A DNA stretch of 34,836 bases from assembly GCA_003635195.1 (NCBI GenBank), contig PYIY01000070.1:1-34836 (forward strand), read 5' to 3'. How positions within the stretch are numbered: the stretch's first letter is position 1; each line of letters starts with the position of its first letter. Positions 31,870 through 34,836 of the stretch are shown one piece after another. The translations under genes and the position numbers were made by a program. The stretch comes from Candidatus Poribacteria bacterium (GTDB lineage: Bacteria > Poribacteria > WGA-4E > WGA-3G). Below the pieces are notes generated by a model, which had not been told where the DNA came from, made no database searches, and saw only the letters and a list, made by a program, of their open reading frames with translations.

Positions 31870-32474
31870 CAGTCAAAATCGGTTGCATTGTCGAAGGGGA
31901 AAGCGAGGTAGCAACTGTCCCCCTTCTGATTCGCCGTATCGCTGCGAATCTTTATCCAGAATTGCCGATTGTTGTGCCACCACCTATTCGCCGTCCCCGG
32001 AACAAGGTTGTTAAAGAGAACGAACTTGAAAGAGCAGTTGAATTGGCAGCTCGGAAGATTAGTGGACAAGGTGCTATATTTATCATCCTTGATAGTGACG
32101 GGGACTGTCCAGCAGAACTGGGACCTGCACTCCTTCACCGGACATCACAAGCCCACAGTGATTTGCCTATTGCCGTTGTGATTGCTAAAAACGAGTTTGA
32201 GGCATGGTTCCTTGCGGCAGCCGAATCACTTCGTGGACGAAGAGGATTAAAAAATGATATTCACCCACCAAACGATCCGGAGTCTGTCCGTGATGCCAAG
32301 GGATGGTTGGATAGACGAATGGAGAACAACGAATCATATAGTGAAACAACTGATCAACCTGCACTTGCAGCACTTTTTGATATAGAGCAAGCGCGTCAAG
32401 CCGATTCGTTTGACAAATGTTATCGCGATATCGTTCGCCTTCTCGGTGAATTGCAAGACAGCACTGAAGTATAG
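31866..32474 (+). CDS. DUF4276 family protein, Toprim-like
   Basis: A 202-residue protein beginning VKIGCIVEGESEVATVPLLIRRI, with acidic E10 and E12 in the first strand, then FIILDSDGDCPAELG (DxDxD at 76-80) and AKNEFEAWFLA (107-117). This is the DUF4276 pattern: a Toprim-like metal-binding fold with a first-strand Glu and an Asp cluster, as in OLD-type nucleases. All the acidic residues are present, so a nuclease is possible. The gene overlaps the ATPase stop by 4 bases. Such ATPase/DUF4276 pairs are commonly predicted as defence or toxin-type modules. The next gene is a sulfatase after about 97 bases. Confidence 0.85.
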   Translation: MTVKIGCIVEGESEVATVPLLIRRIAANLYPELPIVVPPPIRRPRNKVVKENELERAVELAARKISGQGAIFIILDSDGDCPAELGPALLHRTSQAHSDLPIAVVIAKNEFEAWFLAAAESLRGRRGLKNDIHPPNDPESVRDAKGWLDRRMENNESYSETTDQPALAALFDIEQARQADSFDKCYRDIVRLLGELQDSTEV

Positions 32475-32571
32475 AGGTCAGTGGATGGCGTTGGAAAAGG
32501 AAGTTTGTTTGGAACGACAAATCTACTTCCGTAAGTACTGACAACTGCTAACTATTTCATGGAGGAATAAT

Positions 32572-33975
32572 ATGGAACAAAAACCAAATGTCATTTTTGT
32601 TTTAACAGACGATCAGGGACCGTGGGCTGCAGGGTGCTGCGGCAATGATGAAGTACGGACCCCTTATCTTGATCAGTTGGCTTCGGAAGGTACGCGCTTC
32701 CCCAACTTCTTCTGTACAAGTCCGGTTTGCTCACCGGCACGTGCAAGTCTGATGACCGGACGCATCCCTTCTGCACACGGCGTTCATGACTGGATCCGCG
32801 ATGGAAATATGCCGCCAGACCCCGCCCGATACCTTGAAGGACTGACGTGTTATACGGATGTTTTAGCGGACAATAATTACACTGTCGGGATTAGTGGTAA
32901 GTGGCACCTTGGTGATAGTTTGACCCCTCAACACGGGTTCAGTCACTGGTTTACTTTACTCACCGGCGGCAGCCAGTATAACGATGCGGATATGATCCGA
33001 GATGGACAGGTAGAGATGCAACCCGGCTATCTTACCGATGTGATCACCGATGACGCGTTGGATTTTATCTCAGCGAACAAAGAGGGACCCTTCTATCTCA
33101 GCGTTAACTACAACGCACCGCATACGCCATTCACAGGACATCCACAAGATATTGTTGACTCTTATGACGATTGTCCGTTCAAGACGTGTCCACAAGAGGC
33201 ATTACACCCATGGGCTATACAGGGTGCAGCGGCACACATGGGGAACCGTGAATCGTTAAAGGGTTATTTTGCAGCGATAACAGCACTCGATTTAAATGTT
33301 GGACGGATTCTGGATCGGCTTGCGGCGTTAGGTATCCGTGAAAATACACTCGTCGTCTTTAGCAGTGATAACGGTTACTCGTGTGGACATCACGGATTTT
33401 GGCATAAAGGCAACGGCACGTTCCCACTGAACATGTATGAGAACTCCGTTAAGGTTCCGTTCATCGTTAGTCATCCGGGTAGCATTCCAGAGGGACGCGT
33501 CAGTGAAGCGATGGTAAGCCAATACGATTTCATGCCGACACTCCTTGACTATCTCGGTTTACCTGACCCGAACGATGATATGTCGCCCGGCAGAAGTTTT
33601 GTTCCCGCGCTTTCTGGCGAGACGAATGATGCGAAGGATGAGATTGTTATTTACGATGAATACGGTCCTGTCCGCATGATTCGGACACAAGAGTGGAAAT
33701 ATGTCCATCGGTACCCCTACGGTCCGCATGAATTATACGATCTGGTGAACGATCCGGGTGAACGAAAAAATCTGATAGACGATAAATCTCAGCATGCGCG
33801 TGTTGGCGATATGCGTCAACAGATGGGAGCATGGTTTGAACGGTACGTCCTGCCGGAATTAGATGGGGCGCGATGCTCCGTTACGGGTGGCGGACAAGCG
33901 GCAAAGTTAGGAGAAGGGAATTACGGTGAAAACTCCTTCCATCCAAGATATGCGCCGCCTCGACGAAATGTGTAG
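32572..33975 (+). CDS. Sulfatase, no export signal
   Basis: A 467-residue type I sulfatase. Asp residues D13 and D14 (VLTDDQG) bind calcium, the formylglycine site is CSPAR (53-57, Cys53 matured by FGE), followed by SLMTGR, and the later motifs are GKWHLGD and VVFSSDNGYSCGHHG, with metal ligands. All catalytic residues are present, so it should hydrolyse a sulfate ester, probably of a sulfated glycan, as inference. The ATG at 32572 has GGAGG at 7 bases. It lacks any leader and appears cytoplasmic, unlike its Tat-exported twin. The C-terminus ends with a basic tail (YAPPRRNV). The source of formylglycine would be a separate maturation enzyme, which is not seen here. Confidence 0.93.
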   Translation: MEQKPNVIFVLTDDQGPWAAGCCGNDEVRTPYLDQLASEGTRFPNFFCTSPVCSPARASLMTGRIPSAHGVHDWIRDGNMPPDPARYLEGLTCYTDVLADNNYTVGISGKWHLGDSLTPQHGFSHWFTLLTGGSQYNDADMIRDGQVEMQPGYLTDVITDDALDFISANKEGPFYLSVNYNAPHTPFTGHPQDIVDSYDDCPFKTCPQEALHPWAIQGAAAHMGNRESLKGYFAAITALDLNVGRILDRLAALGIRENTLVVFSSDNGYSCGHHGFWHKGNGTFPLNMYENSVKVPFIVSHPGSIPEGRVSEAMVSQYDFMPTLLDYLGLPDPNDDMSPGRSFVPALSGETNDAKDEIVIYDEYGPVRMIRTQEWKYVHRYPYGPHELYDLVNDPGERKNLIDDKSQHARVGDMRQQMGAWFERYVLPELDGARCSVTGGGQAAKLGEGNYGENSFHPRYAPPRRNV

Positions 33976-34059
33976 ATAACATATCTTCATCTGAATCAGA
34001 TATGTTGAATGCTATACGCGCATTTAGCGTCGATTTAGTACCATCAAATGGAGGGATGC

Positions 34060-34836
34060 ATGTTAGATCAGGCGAAAAACCAGAGCCCGAATATTTCGCG
34101 CCGGCGTTTTTTTAAGGACGTAGGCACTGGTACTGTTGCTGCAGTAGTTACGCCAGCGGTCTTTATCGGGGCAGAGAAAACGGGAAAGCATCAAATGCAA
34201 AACCGACCAAATGTCATTTTTATTTTGACGGATGACCAAGGCCCCTGGGCTGCGGGTTGTTGCGGTAATGATGAAGTCCGTACACCTTTTGTTGACCAAC
34301 TTGCTTCAGAGGGGACACGTTTTCCCAATTTTTTCTGCACGACTCCGGTATGTTCACCAGCACGTGCAAGCCTGATGACCGGACGTATCCCTTCTGCACA
34401 CGGCGTACACGATTTTTGCCGAGACGGCAGTATGCCACCCAATGCTGAACGGTATCTTGAAGGTTTAACCTGCTATACCGATGTACTCGCTGACAATGGC
34501 TACACTGTCGGGTTAAGTGGTAAATGGCACCTCGGCGATAGCCTCTCGCCACAACATGGGTTTAGCCATTGGTTCGCTATGCCTTTAGGTGGAAGCAAAT
34601 ACAACAACGCTAACATGATTAGAGATGGGAAGGTCGAGGTACAACCCGGCTACCTTACTGACGTAATTACCGATGACGCATTAGATTTCATTTCAGCGAA
34701 TAGCAAAGGTCCGTTTTATCTCAGCGTCAATTATAACGCCCCGCATACCCCGTTTAATGGGCATCCGCAAGACATTGTGGATTCTTATGATGATTGCCCG
34801 TTCAAGACGTGTCCGCAGGAAGCATTGCACCCGTGG
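34060..34836 (+). CDS. Tat-exported sulfatase, 3' end beyond the window
   Basis: The frame is open from the ATG at 34060 (with GGAGG at 6 bases) to the window edge; 259 codons are visible. It starts with a twin-arginine leader (SRRRFFK at 13-19, then a hydrophobic TGTVAAVVTPAVF). After about residue 48 it matches the preceding sulfatase almost residue for residue: VIFILTDDQGPWAAGCCG, the CSPAR formylglycine site, SLMTGRIPSAHGVHD and GKWHLGDSLSPQHGF. The visible part stops after ALHPW. It would act in the periplasm or outside, on sulfated substrates. It is an apparent tandem duplicate of the upstream gene, with the leader present in only one copy. Confidence 0.92.
   Translation, partial: MLDQAKNQSPNISRRRFFKDVGTGTVAAVVTPAVFIGAEKTGKHQMQNRPNVIFILTDDQGPWAAGCCGNDEVRTPFVDQLASEGTRFPNFFCTTPVCSPARASLMTGRIPSAHGVHDFCRDGSMPPNAERYLEGLTCYTDVLADNGYTVGLSGKWHLGDSLSPQHGFSHWFAMPLGGSKYNNANMIRDGKVEVQPGYLTDVITDDALDFISANSKGPFYLSVNYNAPHTPFNGHPQDIVDSYDDCPFKTCPQEALHPW

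Overview
The window reads as a gene-dense bacterial chromosome fragment of roughly balanced base composition with short intergenic gaps. The gene mix suggests Candidatus Poribacteria or a close relative: two phytanoyl-CoA-dioxygenase-like proteins, tandem formylglycine sulfatases, internalin-type leucine-rich repeats with WMPDPALR-type module starts, a PorV-like barrel, and interspersed CCCCTAAATCCCCC-type palindromic repeats. This assignment is inference from gene content; no rRNA or other phylogenetic marker beyond S20 is present.

Layout. 1-4.7 kb: the 3' end of a DUF2203 gene, then on the minus strand thiE-thiD (thiamine), rsmB (16S rRNA methyltransferase), rpsT (S20, UUG start, own promoter) and a membrane/zinc-ribbon/DUF1493-like protein. 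4.7-8.9 kb: a minus-strand block of lineage-specific genes, with three lipoproteins (one a TPR protein) and a tandem pair of paralogues of unknown family. Two of the lipoproteins share nearly the same leader. 8.9-11.9 kb: a 1014-residue protein joining an ECF sigma factor, one membrane segment and three large LRR modules. 12-16.8 kb: a MITE-like repeat, an exported propeller-like protein, the degenerate right end of an IS200/IS605-type element (omega-RNA-like), and a PorV-like barrel/FlgD-like/SPOR protein. 16.8-22.1 kb: amidohydrolase, YugP-type metallopeptidase, an SCP2/PhyH/VOC cluster, Ogt and a trans-sulfuration PLP enzyme. 22.1-28.3 kb: a TPR protein diverging from a complete polar amino-acid ABC transporter operon (aapJQMP order) with a near-consensus promoter, upstream operator-like palindromes and a hairpin after the binding-protein gene. 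28.3-34.8 kb: a short antitoxin-like ORF, an SDR oxidoreductase, a small membrane protein, a second MITE-like repeat, a second PhyH protein, an overlapping AAA ATPase/DUF4276 (Toprim-like) pair resembling two-gene defence modules, and two tandem sulfatases, the second Tat-exported and cut by the window end.

The most unusual items are the membrane-tethered sigma factor with an LRR ectodomain, the orphan omega-RNA-like element, the ATPase/DUF4276 pair, the repeat family with terminal inverted repeats, and the shared leader on otherwise unrelated lipoproteins. No CRISPR array, rRNA or tRNA was seen.
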